Positions 38,507 to 46,579 of a DNA stretch of 64,000 nt are shown here, piece after piece. The first letter of the stretch is position 1. Every line of letters begins with the position of its first letter. The stretch comes from Saccharospirillum mangrovi (lineage in GTDB: Bacteria; Pseudomonadota; Gammaproteobacteria; Pseudomonadales; Natronospirillaceae). Below the pieces are notes generated by a model. That model ran no database searches and had not been told where the DNA came from. It saw nothing but the letters and a program-made list of their open reading frames with translations. The stretch is from assembly GCF_003367315.1 (NCBI RefSeq), contig NZ_CP031415.1, forward strand, positions 556,001-620,000, read 5' to 3'. The position numbers and the translations under genes are program-made.

Positions 38507-38929
38507 TCAGTGATTGCCGATGGTTTCGACATCGGCCTGAGGCAAAGCGCGGATGCGCCGGTGTTCGTCGATGGCGACGTAAACAAACTCGGTTTCGGTG
38601 ACCTTCTGGCGTTCCGGGTCTTCCGGCATGCGGCTCCACACTTCCACGCCGATGCGGATCGACGAACGGCCCATGCCCAGAATGTGGGTGTAGCAGCAAA
38701 TCACCGAGCCGACTTTGACCGGCCGGACGAACGACATATCGCCAATCGCCATTGTTGTGGTGCGGCCGCGGGCAATGCGACTGGCGGCAATACTGGCTGC
38801 CATGTCCATGTGAGTGACCAGCCAGCCGCCGGAAATATCACCGTTGGTGTTGGTGTCTTTCGGTTGAGCGACGACGCGTAATTGCAATTCACCGCGGGGT
38901 TCAGGGTTGGTGGCGTCGAGTTTGCTCAT
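38507..38929 (-). CDS. yciA: Acyl-CoA thioesterase, YciA type
   Basis: A 140-residue hotdog-fold hydrolase of acyl-CoA. The family motifs are NTNGDISGGWLVTHMDMAAS (about 26-45), containing the catalytic Asp region, and the helix with IAASRIARGRTTTMAIGDMSFVRPV. The C-terminal FVYVAID is also typical. The length matches YciA (132 in E. coli). It is transcribed away from pstS and is not obviously linked to phosphate genes. Confidence 0.9.
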   Translation of the reverse strand: MSKLDATNPEPRGELQLRVVAQPKDTNTNGDISGGWLVTHMDMAASIAASRIARGRTTTMAIGDMSFVRPVKVGSVICCYTHILGMGRSSIRIGVEVWSRMPEDPERQKVTETEFVYVAIDEHRRIRALPQADVETIGNH

Positions 38930-39086
38930 GGTTCGGCTCGTTATTGTCGTTGCTATTTATTGTTGATGTCTTTGCGGTGAACGCTGGGTCGGGATGGGCA
39001 CGAAAAAGCGCCAGTATAACGGTGTCAGGCGGGCTTGGATACGGGCTCGGGCGGCGTGTTAAAGGCACTGGCATCACCATGACAGC

Positions 39087-39143
39087 TTGTCATAATACTG
39101 TCATCTTTGGTTCATACAGTTGTCATCCGACGCACCTAGCATC
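39087..39143 (+). promoter_or_regulatory. Tandem Pho boxes and -10 of the pst operon
   Basis: Four 7-mers repeat every 11 bp: TTGTCAT (39087), CTGTCAT (39098), GGTTCAT (39109) and TTGTCAT (39120), that is, two consecutive Pho boxes. A -10-like TAGCAT (39138-39143) lies 11 bp after the last one, the spacing used by PhoB-activated promoters that lack a -35 box. The start site would be about 75 bases before the pstS GTG. Confidence 0.88.
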
Positions 39144-39226
39144 CCTTGCGAGCCCATGAAGCCACTGGCGTTTCCAAGGGGAAAGGTCGGGGTTTCACTC
39201 AGTGATGAACTAACTGGAGGTTACCA

Positions 39227-40273
39227 GTGAAGAAAACAATGATTGGCGCCACCCTGGTGGCTGCTGCGGCCGCGACTCTGTCTGGCACCGCTTTTGCCGA
39301 AGCTCGCGACCAGATCAGCATCGTCGGTTCTTCGACCGTTTATCCTTTCGCTACTGTTGTAGCCGAACGGTTCGGTCAGACCACTTCTTATGCCACGCCG
39401 ACCATCGAGTCGACTGGTTCTGGCGGTGGTATTCGTTTGTTCTGCCAAGGTGTCGGTGAATCCACTCCTGACATCACCAACGCTTCTCGCCGCATCAAGG
39501 CGTCTGAGCTGGAAACTTGTGCTGCCAACGGCGTTGAAGAAGTCGTTGAAGTACTGATCGGTTACGACGGTATCGCTATCGCTGAAAGCGTTAACGGTCA
39601 AGGCATGGAACTGTCTAAAGCTGAGCTGTTCCTGGCTCTGGCTGAAACCGTACCGAACCCGAATGGCAACGGTCTGGTTGAAAACCCGTACAAAACCTGG
39701 AAAGACATCCGCAGCAACCTGCCGAACACAGCTATCCGCGTTTTCGGCCCGCCGCCGACTTCCGGTACTCGTGACGCCTTCGTTGAGCTGGTCATGGAAG
39801 AAGGTTGTACTGAATTCCCGGCTATCGCCGCTCTGGAAGACAGCGACGAAGACAAGTTCGGTGAAGTCTGTGCCACCATGCGTGAAGACGGTGCTTTCAT
39901 CGAAGCTGGTGAAAACGACACCCTGATCGTATCTCGTCTGGAAAACGATCCGACTGCCCTGGGCATCTTCGGTTTCTCTTTCCTGGACCAGAACTCTGAC
40001 CGTGTTAAGAGCGTAGCGGTTGACGGCGTTCAAGCGACTTTCGAGAACATCGCCAGTGGTTCTTACCCGGTGTCTCGTCCGTTGTTCTTCTACGTCAAGA
40101 AAGCACACATCGGCGTGATCCCGGGCATCGAAGAATACGTGTCTGAGTTCACCAACCGTCGTGCCATCGGTTCCAACGGTTACCTGGTTGACCGTGGTCT
40201 GATCCCGCTGGACAACTCTGAGTACTCTCGCATGAAAGCCAGCGTCGACAAGATGGAGCCGCTGTCTCTGTAA
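39227..40273 (+). CDS. pstS: Phosphate ABC transporter, periplasmic phosphate-binding protein
   Basis: A 348-residue high-affinity phosphate-binding protein. Translation starts at GTG with GGAGG 6 bases upstream. The signal peptide ends at AFA (about residue 24). The mature part begins with ISIVGSSTVYPFATVVAERF and contains the phosphate-binding loops STV, GSGGGIRLFC and FGPPPTSGTRDAFVE. It is the longer marine/Pseudomonas PstS type. It leads pstSCAB-phoU and is separated from pstC by a hairpin-rich 155-bp gap, which should raise its relative expression. Confidence 0.95.
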   Translation: MKKTMIGATLVAAAAATLSGTAFAEARDQISIVGSSTVYPFATVVAERFGQTTSYATPTIESTGSGGGIRLFCQGVGESTPDITNASRRIKASELETCAANGVEEVVEVLIGYDGIAIAESVNGQGMELSKAELFLALAETVPNPNGNGLVENPYKTWKDIRSNLPNTAIRVFGPPPTSGTRDAFVELVMEEGCTEFPAIAALEDSDEDKFGEVCATMREDGAFIEAGENDTLIVSRLENDPTALGIFGFSFLDQNSDRVKSVAVDGVQATFENIASGSYPVSRPLFFYVKKAHIGVIPGIEEYVSEFTNRRAIGSNGYLVDRGLIPLDNSEYSRMKASVDKMEPLSL

Positions 40274-40301
40274 TCGCTCGAGTCGATAGGTTGTAAGTGA
40301 T

Positions 40302-40403
40302 CGGGAGAGCCATTGGCTCTCCCGTTGTTGTTTCTCTACCCTGAACATCGGTTCGATGTCGGTGTTTCCAGCTCAGGTTGTGACGTCGCTGCCTGAGCTG
40401 GAA
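40302..40403 (+). terminator. Three hairpins between pstS and pstC
   Basis: First: 10-bp stem CGGGAGAGCC/GGCTCTCCCG (40302-40324) followed by TTGTTGTTT, a probable leaky terminator. Second: ACATCG/CGATGT (40345-40359). Third: 12-bp stem TTCCAGCTCAGG/CCTGAGCTGGAA (40366-40403) with a 14-base loop. They likely protect or release pstS mRNA and lower downstream expression. Confidence 0.75.
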
Positions 40404-40428
40404 CTATCGCTAACCTGGAGCACTTTTG

Positions 40429-41817
40429 ATGCAAACCTCAACGCTGATGCTGGTGATGTTGGCACTGGCGGTGATCGCTTACGGACTGGGGCGCGCGCGT
40501 TCCATCCAGTTGGTCGGCGGTCCTGCAAAGATCAAGCACCTGCATTCGTTGCCTAACTACTATGGCTTGATGACAGCCGTCTGGGCTGCTTTGCCCGGCT
40601 TCGTGCTGTTGTTGGTCTGGGTGGGCCTGGAAGACCGCATCATCATCAAAGCGGTGATGGATTTTCTGCCGGACAATTACGGTGAGATGGGTTCACCGCA
40701 AATGAACCTGACACTGGCCAAAATCCAGAACATCAGTTCCGGCTCATTGAGTGCCGGCTCCGACCCCTGGCTGGTTGAAGCGGCAGATCTGTTGCATCGC
40801 CTGAACGCGCGCAGCCAGATCTTCAAGATTGTGCTGACGCTGGGCACCATGATCGTCGGCGCGCTCATCGGCTGGACGATGACCCGCCCGGCGTTGCGCG
40901 CGCGGCCACAATTTGAGTTCGTGCTCAAAAGCCTGTTGTTGCTGTGCTCCAGCATCGCCATCTTCACCACCATCGGCATCATCCTGTCGGTGTTGTTTGA
41001 AAGCATCCGCTTCTTCCAGGCGATTCCATTTTTCGATTTCATCTTCGGTCTGCAATGGAGTCCGCAGATTGCGATACGTGCCGATCAGGTCGGTTCATCC
41101 GGCGCCTTCGGTGCGGTGCCGTTGTTTGTCGGCACCCTGATGATCGCCACCATCGCCTTGTTTGTGGCGGTGCCGATAGGTTTGATGTCGGCCGTCTATC
41201 TGGCCGAATACGCCAAGCCGCGCACGCGCAACATCATCAAGCCATTGCTGGAAGTGCTGGCCGGTATTCCGACGGTGGTGTACGGCTTCTTCGCCGCCCT
41301 GACCATGGCGCCGCTGATGCGTGACATCTTTCAGGGCATCGGCTTTCAAGGCGTGTCGGCTGAATCCGCACTGGCGGCCGGTCTGGTGATGGGCATCATG
41401 ATCATTCCGTTCGTATCGTCACTGTCGGACGACGTTATCAACGCCGTGCCGAACAGTCTGCGCGATGGCTCTTACGGCCTCGGCGCAACGCGCAGCGAAA
41501 CCATTCGTCAGGTGATTTTCCCAGCTGCCTTGCCGGGCATCATGGGCGGTATTTTGCTGGCGGCGTCCCGCGCTATCGGCGAAACCATGATCGTAGTGAT
41601 GGCGGCCGGTTTGGCGGCGAATCTGACCGCGAACCCGCTCGAAGCGGTCACCACCGTGACGGTGCAGATCGCCACGCTGTTGGTGGGTGACCAGGAATTC
41701 GACAGCCCGAAAACGCTGTCGGCCTTCGCCCTGGGTCTGATGCTGTTTTTCACCACCTTACTGTTGAACGTTGTCGCTATGGCGATCGTTAAGAGGTTCC
41801 GCGAGCAATATGACTGA
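40429..41817 (+). CDS. pstC: Phosphate ABC transporter, permease PstC
   Basis: A 462-residue inner-membrane permease. The ATG at 40429 has GGAG 8 bases upstream. It is longer than E. coli PstC (319) owing to an N-terminal extension of about 150 residues with two hydrophobic segments and a hydrophilic insert (about 60-130). The transport core starts near residue 150 and holds the ABC permease loop in RDGSYGLGATRSETIRQVIFPAALPGI. It overlaps pstA by 8 bases. Confidence 0.94.
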   Translation: MQTSTLMLVMLALAVIAYGLGRARSIQLVGGPAKIKHLHSLPNYYGLMTAVWAALPGFVLLLVWVGLEDRIIIKAVMDFLPDNYGEMGSPQMNLTLAKIQNISSGSLSAGSDPWLVEAADLLHRLNARSQIFKIVLTLGTMIVGALIGWTMTRPALRARPQFEFVLKSLLLLCSSIAIFTTIGIILSVLFESIRFFQAIPFFDFIFGLQWSPQIAIRADQVGSSGAFGAVPLFVGTLMIATIALFVAVPIGLMSAVYLAEYAKPRTRNIIKPLLEVLAGIPTVVYGFFAALTMAPLMRDIFQGIGFQGVSAESALAAGLVMGIMIIPFVSSLSDDVINAVPNSLRDGSYGLGATRSETIRQVIFPAALPGIMGGILLAASRAIGETMIVVMAAGLAANLTANPLEAVTTVTVQIATLLVGDQEFDSPKTLSAFALGLMLFFTTLLLNVVAMAIVKRFREQYD

Positions 41818-43123
41818 TCAAACACTCGACGCCATCGAACGATTGGCGAGCGTCAAGCAGGACCGGTTGAACGCCAAACTGAAAGCGCGTTACGCCCGCG
41901 AGCGCCGTTTTCAGGCGTACGGCATTGCCTCCATCGCCGCCGGTCTCGGCTTTTTGGTGATCCTGTTGTTCACCATTTTTAGCCAGGGCCTGTCGGCATT
42001 CTGGACGACCTACATCAAGCTGGATGTCACCTTCGATGCACAACTGCTGTACATCGATGACATTAACGACCCACAACAATTGCAACTGGCCGACTACGGT
42101 TCGGTGGTGCGTCAGGCCCTGCTCGATCGCTTCCCGGACGTGTCCGACCGGCAAGCCACGCGTGAACTGACGTCGATGGTCAGCGGCTCGGCCGAATACC
42201 GGGTGCGGGAGCGGTTGATCGCTCATCCTGAATTGCTGGGCCAAACCGTATCGATGTGGGTACTGGCGGACGACGATGTCGATTTGCTGCGTAAGGGCAT
42301 TATCGATCGCACCTTGCCGGAGAGTTCGCGTCGCGTCAGCGACCGCGAACTGTCGTGGATCGACAGTTGGACCGAGGCTGGCGAAATGAAAGGCCGCTTC
42401 AACACCGTCTTCTTCAGCAACGGCGATTCGCGCGATCCGGAAACCGCCGGCATCTGGGGCGCCGTGGTGGGTTCGTTCTACACCTTGCTGGTCACGCTCT
42501 GTTTGTCGTTCCCGATTGGCGTAGCGGCGGCCATTTATCTGGAAGAATTTGCGCCGAAAAACCGCCTGACCGACATCATCGAAGTGAACATCAACAACCT
42601 GGCGGCGGTGCCGTCCATCGTCTTCGGTCTGCTGGGTTTGGCGGTGTTCATCAACTTCTTCGGTCTGCCGCGTTCGGCGCCGGTGGTGGGTGGTCTGGTG
42701 CTGACGTTGATGACGTTGCCGACCATCATCATCTCGGCGCGTTCGTCGATTCGCGCAGTGCCGCCGTCGATTCGCGAAGCCGCCACAGGCCTGGGCGCAT
42801 CGAAGATGCAGGTCACCTTGCACCATGTATTACCGCTGGCGATGCCCGGTATGTTGACCGGCACCATCATCGGCATGGCGCAGGCCTTGGGTGAAACCGC
42901 ACCGCTGCTGATGATCGGCATGGTGGCGTTCATTGTGGACATCCCCGGCGGATTTACCGACCCGTCCACGGTGTTGCCGGTGCAGGTTTACCTCTGGTCG
43001 GACAGCCCGGAACGGGCCTTCATTGCCAAGACGTCAGGCGCCATCATGGTGTTGCTGGCTTTCCTGGCAGCCATGAATTTGCTGGCTGTCTTTTTGCGTA
43101 AAAAATTCGAGCGTCGTTGGTAA
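41810..43123 (+). CDS. pstA: Phosphate ABC transporter, permease PstA
   Basis: A 437-residue permease that pairs with PstC. The ATG at 41810 overlaps the pstC stop. The first 200 residues are an extension of the DUF3333 type, with one membrane helix (about 35-58) and a large hydrophilic, probably periplasmic part; the permease core follows from about residue 215 (GSFYTLLVTLCLSFPIGVAAAIYLEEFAP). The coupling loop is REAATGLGASKMQVTLHHVLPLAMPG. Confidence 0.94.
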   Translation: MTDQTLDAIERLASVKQDRLNAKLKARYARERRFQAYGIASIAAGLGFLVILLFTIFSQGLSAFWTTYIKLDVTFDAQLLYIDDINDPQQLQLADYGSVVRQALLDRFPDVSDRQATRELTSMVSGSAEYRVRERLIAHPELLGQTVSMWVLADDDVDLLRKGIIDRTLPESSRRVSDRELSWIDSWTEAGEMKGRFNTVFFSNGDSRDPETAGIWGAVVGSFYTLLVTLCLSFPIGVAAAIYLEEFAPKNRLTDIIEVNINNLAAVPSIVFGLLGLAVFINFFGLPRSAPVVGGLVLTLMTLPTIIISARSSIRAVPPSIREAATGLGASKMQVTLHHVLPLAMPGMLTGTIIGMAQALGETAPLLMIGMVAFIVDIPGGFTDPSTVLPVQVYLWSDSPERAFIAKTSGAIMVLLAFLAAMNLLAVFLRKKFERRW

Positions 43124-43156
43124 GGCGCGAGCCTTACCCGAACTGGAGATACCGAT

Positions 43157-44029
43157 ATGACTATTTCAAACCAGTACACCGATTCGATGGACGATAACGC
43201 CATCAGCAAACCGGAAAGCCGCCACCCTGTGTTGGAAAATTGGGAAGGCACCGTCGGGCCAGCCTTGGTGGATGAGCCACGCATGAGCGCCCGCAACGTG
43301 GACGTTTTTTATGGCGATGCCAAAGCCATCGACAACGTCAACCTGGACATCGGCAAGAACGAAGTGCTCGCCATGATCGGCCCGTCCGGCTGTGGTAAAT
43401 CGACCTTCCTGCGCACCCTGAACCGGATGAACGATTCCATCGACATTTGCCGTGTGGAAGGTGACATTCTGCTCGACAACGAAGACATCTATAAAAAGAA
43501 TATGGATGTGGTTTCGCTGCGCGCCAAAGTGGGCATGGTGTTCCAGAAGCCAAACCCCTTCCCGAAATCGATTTACGACAACGTCGCCTACGGCCCGCGC
43601 ATTCACGGCCTGGTGTCGCGTCGCGCCGAACTCGACGAAGTGGTGGAAACCGCACTGCGCAAAGCCGGCCTGTGGGAAGAGATCAAAGACCGTCTGGATA
43701 AACCGGCGACCGGTTTGTCTGGTGGTCAGCAACAGCGTCTGTGTATTGCCCGTACCATTGCCATTTCACCGGAAGTGATTCTGATGGATGAACCCTGTTC
43801 AGCGCTCGACCCGATCGCCACCGCGCGCATCGAGGAACTGATCGCCGAACTGTCGCAGAACTACACCATCGCCATCGTTACCCACTCCATGCAACAGGCC
43901 GCGCGGGTGTCGCAGCGCACCGCTTATTTCCACCTGGGCAAATTGATTGAGGTGGGCGAGACGGACCAGATTTTCACGTCACCCAGCCACAAACTGACTG
44001 AAGACTACATCACCGGTCGCTTCGGTTGA
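43157..44029 (+). CDS. pstB: Phosphate ABC transporter, ATP-binding protein
   Basis: The 290-residue ATPase that energises PstCA. Walker [10 protein letters not shown] (about 75-83), signature [14 protein letters not shown] (about 187-200) and Walker B VILMDEP (about 207-213) are intact, with the switch His in VTHSMQQA. An N-terminal extension of about 40 residues precedes the usual PstB start, as in Pseudomonas. GGAG lies before the ATG. Confidence 0.96.
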   Translation: MTISNQYTDSMDDNAISKPESRHPVLENWEGTVGPALVDEPRMSARNVDVFYGDAKAIDNVNLDIGKNEVLAMIGPSGCGKSTFLRTLNRMNDSIDICRVEGDILLDNEDIYKKNMDVVSLRAKVGMVFQKPNPFPKSIYDNVAYGPRIHGLVSRRAELDEVVETALRKAGLWEEIKDRLDKPATGLSGGQQQRLCIARTIAISPEVILMDEPCSALDPIATARIEELIAELSQNYTIAIVTHSMQQAARVSQRTAYFHLGKLIEVGETDQIFTSPSHKLTEDYITGRFG

Positions 44030-44048
44030 TCGGAGAGGACACAACACC

Positions 44049-44765
44049 ATGGACAAGATGCAATTCGACAAGCACACCTCCACCCAGTTCAACACCGAAC
44101 TCGAAGAGGCGCGCAAAAACCTGATGCAGATGGGCGGCCTGGTCGAGCAACAGGTCGAAGACGCCATCAAGGCATTGATGGAAATGGACACGGCGCTGGC
44201 ACAACGCGTTATCGAAACCGACCAGACCGTCAACAGCATGGAAATCGACATCGACGAAGAGTGCACCCGCATTCTGGCGCGGCGTCACCCGGCGGCGTCT
44301 GACCTGCGTTTCGTCATCGCCGTCACCAAGGCGGTAAACGACCTGGAACGCATCGGCGACGAAGCCTCCAAAGTCGCGCGTCACACCCTGGAACTGGCCG
44401 ACACCGGTTCCGGTCCGCAAGGCTACGTGGAACTGCGCCACATCGGCGAACAGGTGCGCCAGATGGTGCAGCACTCGCTCGACGCCTTCGCTCGCCTCGA
44501 CGCTGACAGCGCGCTGAACGTGCTGCATCAGGACAAAGCGGTCGACCTGGAATACGGCACCGCCATCCGCTCACTGATCACCACCATGATGGAAGACCCG
44601 CGCTCCATCAGCCGCGCGCTGAACGTCATGTGGTCGCTGCGCTCCATGGAACGCATCGGCGACCACGCCCGCAACGTGGCCGAATCGGTGATCTATTTGG
44701 TGCAAGGCAAAGACGTGCGCCACAAAGCGCTCGAACAGGTCGCTGCACAGGTCAAGAAGGGCTGA
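44049..44765 (+). CDS. phoU: Phosphate signalling protein PhoU
   Basis: A 238-residue protein of two three-helix bundles that couples Pst activity to PhoR and so keeps the Pho regulon off when phosphate is plentiful. The PhoU metal-binding signatures are present: AVTKAVNDLERIGDEASKVA (about 97-116) and LRSMERIGDHARNVAESVIY (about 197-216). It is the last gene of pstSCAB-phoU and is followed by a 12-bp stem-loop. Confidence 0.95.
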   Translation: MDKMQFDKHTSTQFNTELEEARKNLMQMGGLVEQQVEDAIKALMEMDTALAQRVIETDQTVNSMEIDIDEECTRILARRHPAASDLRFVIAVTKAVNDLERIGDEASKVARHTLELADTGSGPQGYVELRHIGEQVRQMVQHSLDAFARLDADSALNVLHQDKAVDLEYGTAIRSLITTMMEDPRSISRALNVMWSLRSMERIGDHARNVAESVIYLVQGKDVRHKALEQVAAQVKKG

Positions 44766-44766
44766 A

Positions 44767-44802
44767 TTTCAGGCCGGCCCGCAAACCGACGCCGGCCTGA
44801 AA
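44767..44802. repeat. 12-bp inverted repeat after phoU
   Basis: Arms TTTCAGGCCGGC (44767-44778) and GCCGGCCTGAAA (44791-44802) with a 12-base loop. It may end or stabilise the pst mRNA; a T tract is lacking on the plus strand. Confidence 0.65.
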
Positions 44803-44829
44803 AAACCGTTGGGAATCAAACGGTTGTTA

Positions 44830-44858
44830 TTGACGGCCCGGCTGCGAATCACTATATT
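44830..44858 (+). promoter_or_regulatory. Sigma-70 promoter of the tRNA-Thr gene
   Basis: TTGACG (44830-44835), a 17-bp spacer and TATATT (44853-44858) lie just before the tRNA; the predicted start is only a few bases before position 44870. Confidence 0.82.
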
Positions 44859-44869
44859 ACGCAGCCGTT

Positions 44870-44945
<76 letters not shown>

Positions 44946-44954
44946 CTTCTTCTT

Positions 44955-44977
44955 AAAACCCGCCTTCGGCGGGTTTT
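44955..44977 (+). terminator. Terminator of tRNA-Thr
   Basis: Stem AAAACCCGCC/GGCGGGTTTT with a 3-base loop, ending in four T. Symmetrical, so it could also act on the minus strand. Confidence 0.88.
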
Positions 44978-45084
44978 GTCGTTTTAGCCCCTCATAAAAT
45001 CTGTTCGCACCGTCACGCCCCGCTTTTGGCCTTGTGGTAAAGTCGGCCGCTGTTGTCTGATTTCGATTGCTGATGGAGCAATTC

Positions 45085-45420
45085 ATGTCTGTGTTCACTG
45101 ACCTGCTGGCGTATCTGTCCAGCCTGATCCGGCCGCATCTGGCCTTTGTCGCGGCGGCTCTGGTCGCTACTTTGCTGGTCATCTATGGTAATAACATCAA
45201 CCGCGCGGTCTGGAATCTGGTTCGGGGCGCGCATTTCATTGTTCGGACTGCGGTGTTTGTCGCCCTATGTGCATTTGGATACGGTGCCTTAACGGTCTTT
45301 CTGATTCCCTTCGTGATTCGTATGTTGCGCTCCGCCGGGCCGTATTGGCTGGCGCCGATCGTGATCATCATCTTCATTCTGGTCGGTTGGCTCGCCGAGA
45401 AAAACAGTCGCCGCGGCTGA
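45085..45420 (+). CDS. DUF3392 family membrane protein
   Basis: A 111-residue inner-membrane protein. The start at 45085 (MSVFTDLLAYLSSLIRPHL) has GGAG 6 bases upstream. Three hydrophobic segments are visible (about 17-38, 53-75, 88-106). The conserved DUF3392 stretch is LVIYGNNINRAVWNLVRGAHF followed by CAFGYGALTVFL. Function unknown; the family is common in marine gammaproteobacteria. The 3' end overlaps the probable start of the nuclease-like gene by 34 bases. Confidence 0.85.
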   Translation: MSVFTDLLAYLSSLIRPHLAFVAAALVATLLVIYGNNINRAVWNLVRGAHFIVRTAVFVALCAFGYGALTVFLIPFVIRMLRSAGPYWLAPIVIIIFILVGWLAEKNSRRG

Positions 45421-46187
45421 TTCTGGCGGCGGTTCTGTTGTGCCTGGCGGGTTCTGCCAGCGCTTTCAATGAGCAGGGCCATCGGCTGGTGGTGCAACTG
45501 GCGGAACTGCGTTTGAACGATGGTGCCAAGGCGGCGCTGGAAGATTTGTACGGTCCGCGTTGGCAGGTTGATCTGGTCAATCTGGCGAATTGGGCGGACG
45601 ACCATGCGCCCGACGAAGAGCTGCGCACGGTCTTGTTCGATGCCGACGATGAAGGTTTTGACGCCGCCAAACACTGCCCGCGTAATCGCTGTGTGGTGGG
45701 TGCCATTCTGGAAAGCCGCACGGTGCTGATCCGCAACAGTTTTGAGAAGTCCGATAAACGCCGCGCCATGCAGTTTTTGATTCACTTCATCACCGACTTG
45801 CACGTGCCGGTTAACGCGGGTTTGAAACGCGACGATGCCGGTCGTCTCATTGCTTTGAAAACCAGTGAGCTGGAACGGGTCAATCTCAATTGGATCTGGA
45901 ATGAGTCGCTGTATCGCGAATTTGAAGCGCCGGTGTTTGCTACCGCTCAGCGCTATCAGCGCGAGATCACCGAGGAAGAAGCGCAGCAATGGCTGAGTTC
46001 AATGAGCGTGGTCGATTGGGCTTGGGAGACGCACGAGATTGCCATGGACGTGGCTTATCCGCTGGCGGTGCGCGGTGAATACGATGCGGCCTATCGGCGC
46101 GAGGCGGTGCCGGTGTTGGAAACGCAGTTGAAGAAAGCGGCGGTGCGCCTGGCAGCGCTGCTGAACGAGTTGTACGGCGACAGCTAA
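45387..46187 (+). CDS. S1/P1-nuclease-like secreted protein with altered zinc site
   Basis: A 266-residue exported protein of the S1/P1 nuclease fold. The probable start is TTG at 45387, giving signal peptide MARREKQSPRLILAAVLLCL ending in ASA at 26; no good Shine-Dalgarno is seen, so coupling to the DUF3392 gene is likely. Using P1 numbering for the mature chain, His6 (residue 32), Asp45 (71), a His at 96, His116 (133) and Asp120 (137) are kept. But Trp1 is Phe27, and the three Zn2 ligands His126, His149 and Asp153 are Asn143, Asn168 and Asn172. Activity is therefore uncertain. Confidence 0.8.
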   Translation: MARREKQSPRLILAAVLLCLAGSASAFNEQGHRLVVQLAELRLNDGAKAALEDLYGPRWQVDLVNLANWADDHAPDEELRTVLFDADDEGFDAAKHCPRNRCVVGAILESRTVLIRNSFEKSDKRRAMQFLIHFITDLHVPVNAGLKRDDAGRLIALKTSELERVNLNWIWNESLYREFEAPVFATAQRYQREITEEEAQQWLSSMSVVDWAWETHEIAMDVAYPLAVRGEYDAAYRREAVPVLETQLKKAAVRLAALLNELYGDS

Positions 46188-46579
46188 CCCATCCAGGCTG
46201 CGCCGGTTGCGACAGCGGCAAGAGGAAGACCTCCACTTGCCGCCATCGTAGGGGGTCGTTCGTGCTTGAACGGGTGCCGTCCTGGCACAGGAGCCTCCGG
46301 CTCCTATCCGTTGATACCCATCCTGATATCGGTCCTGATTCCTCTGTCCGTGTGCCGTCCGTTGGCGTGGCCTCTTGCCACTGGGTTCCTGGCTGTTCAT
46401 CCAGAACATGAACGCTATTATAAGGCCGGTGTGTTGGCTGAACGGGCGTCGTTTGGGATCCTGAACGACCGCTTTAACCGCAAGCCTTGCGGTGCGCGGA
46501 CCGTTTGGCCCAATCCTCCGGGCAAGCGCTGAAATCGGCCAGCTTGCGTACGCGTTTTGTAGGAAAAGTCTTACATCCC
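46188..46579. other. 392-bp non-coding gap with several RNA-like hairpins
   Basis: No convincing gene is present. An imperfect hairpin with 8-bp arms GCGGCAAG/CTTGCCGC (46215-46243) follows the nuclease-like gene. At 46269-46312 the sequence can form a compact three-way junction: outer helix AACGG/CCGTT, hairpin GTGCC/GGCAC (46274-46288) and hairpin AGGAGCC/GGCTCCT (46289-46305). A possible -10 (TATTAT, 46416-46421) lies upstream of the next gene. No T tract marks a clear terminator. Confidence 0.45.

Noticed and set aside
44767..44802. The stem-loop after phoU as a standard terminator of the pst operon.
   Set aside because: The stem is followed by A residues rather than T on the plus strand, so it is listed only as an inverted repeat.
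45267..45386. A longer reading frame extending the nuclease-like protein upstream.
   Set aside because: The added residues are the out-of-frame image of the DUF3392 gene and would bury the signal peptide inside the protein.
46281..46300. GGCAC followed by a GC-rich stretch, considered as a sigma-54 promoter.
   Set aside because: The -12 TTGC element is missing at the required distance.
46487..46579. An upstream start for the DUF2971-like gene.
   Set aside because: The 31 added residues have no plausible ribosome-binding site and look like random translation.
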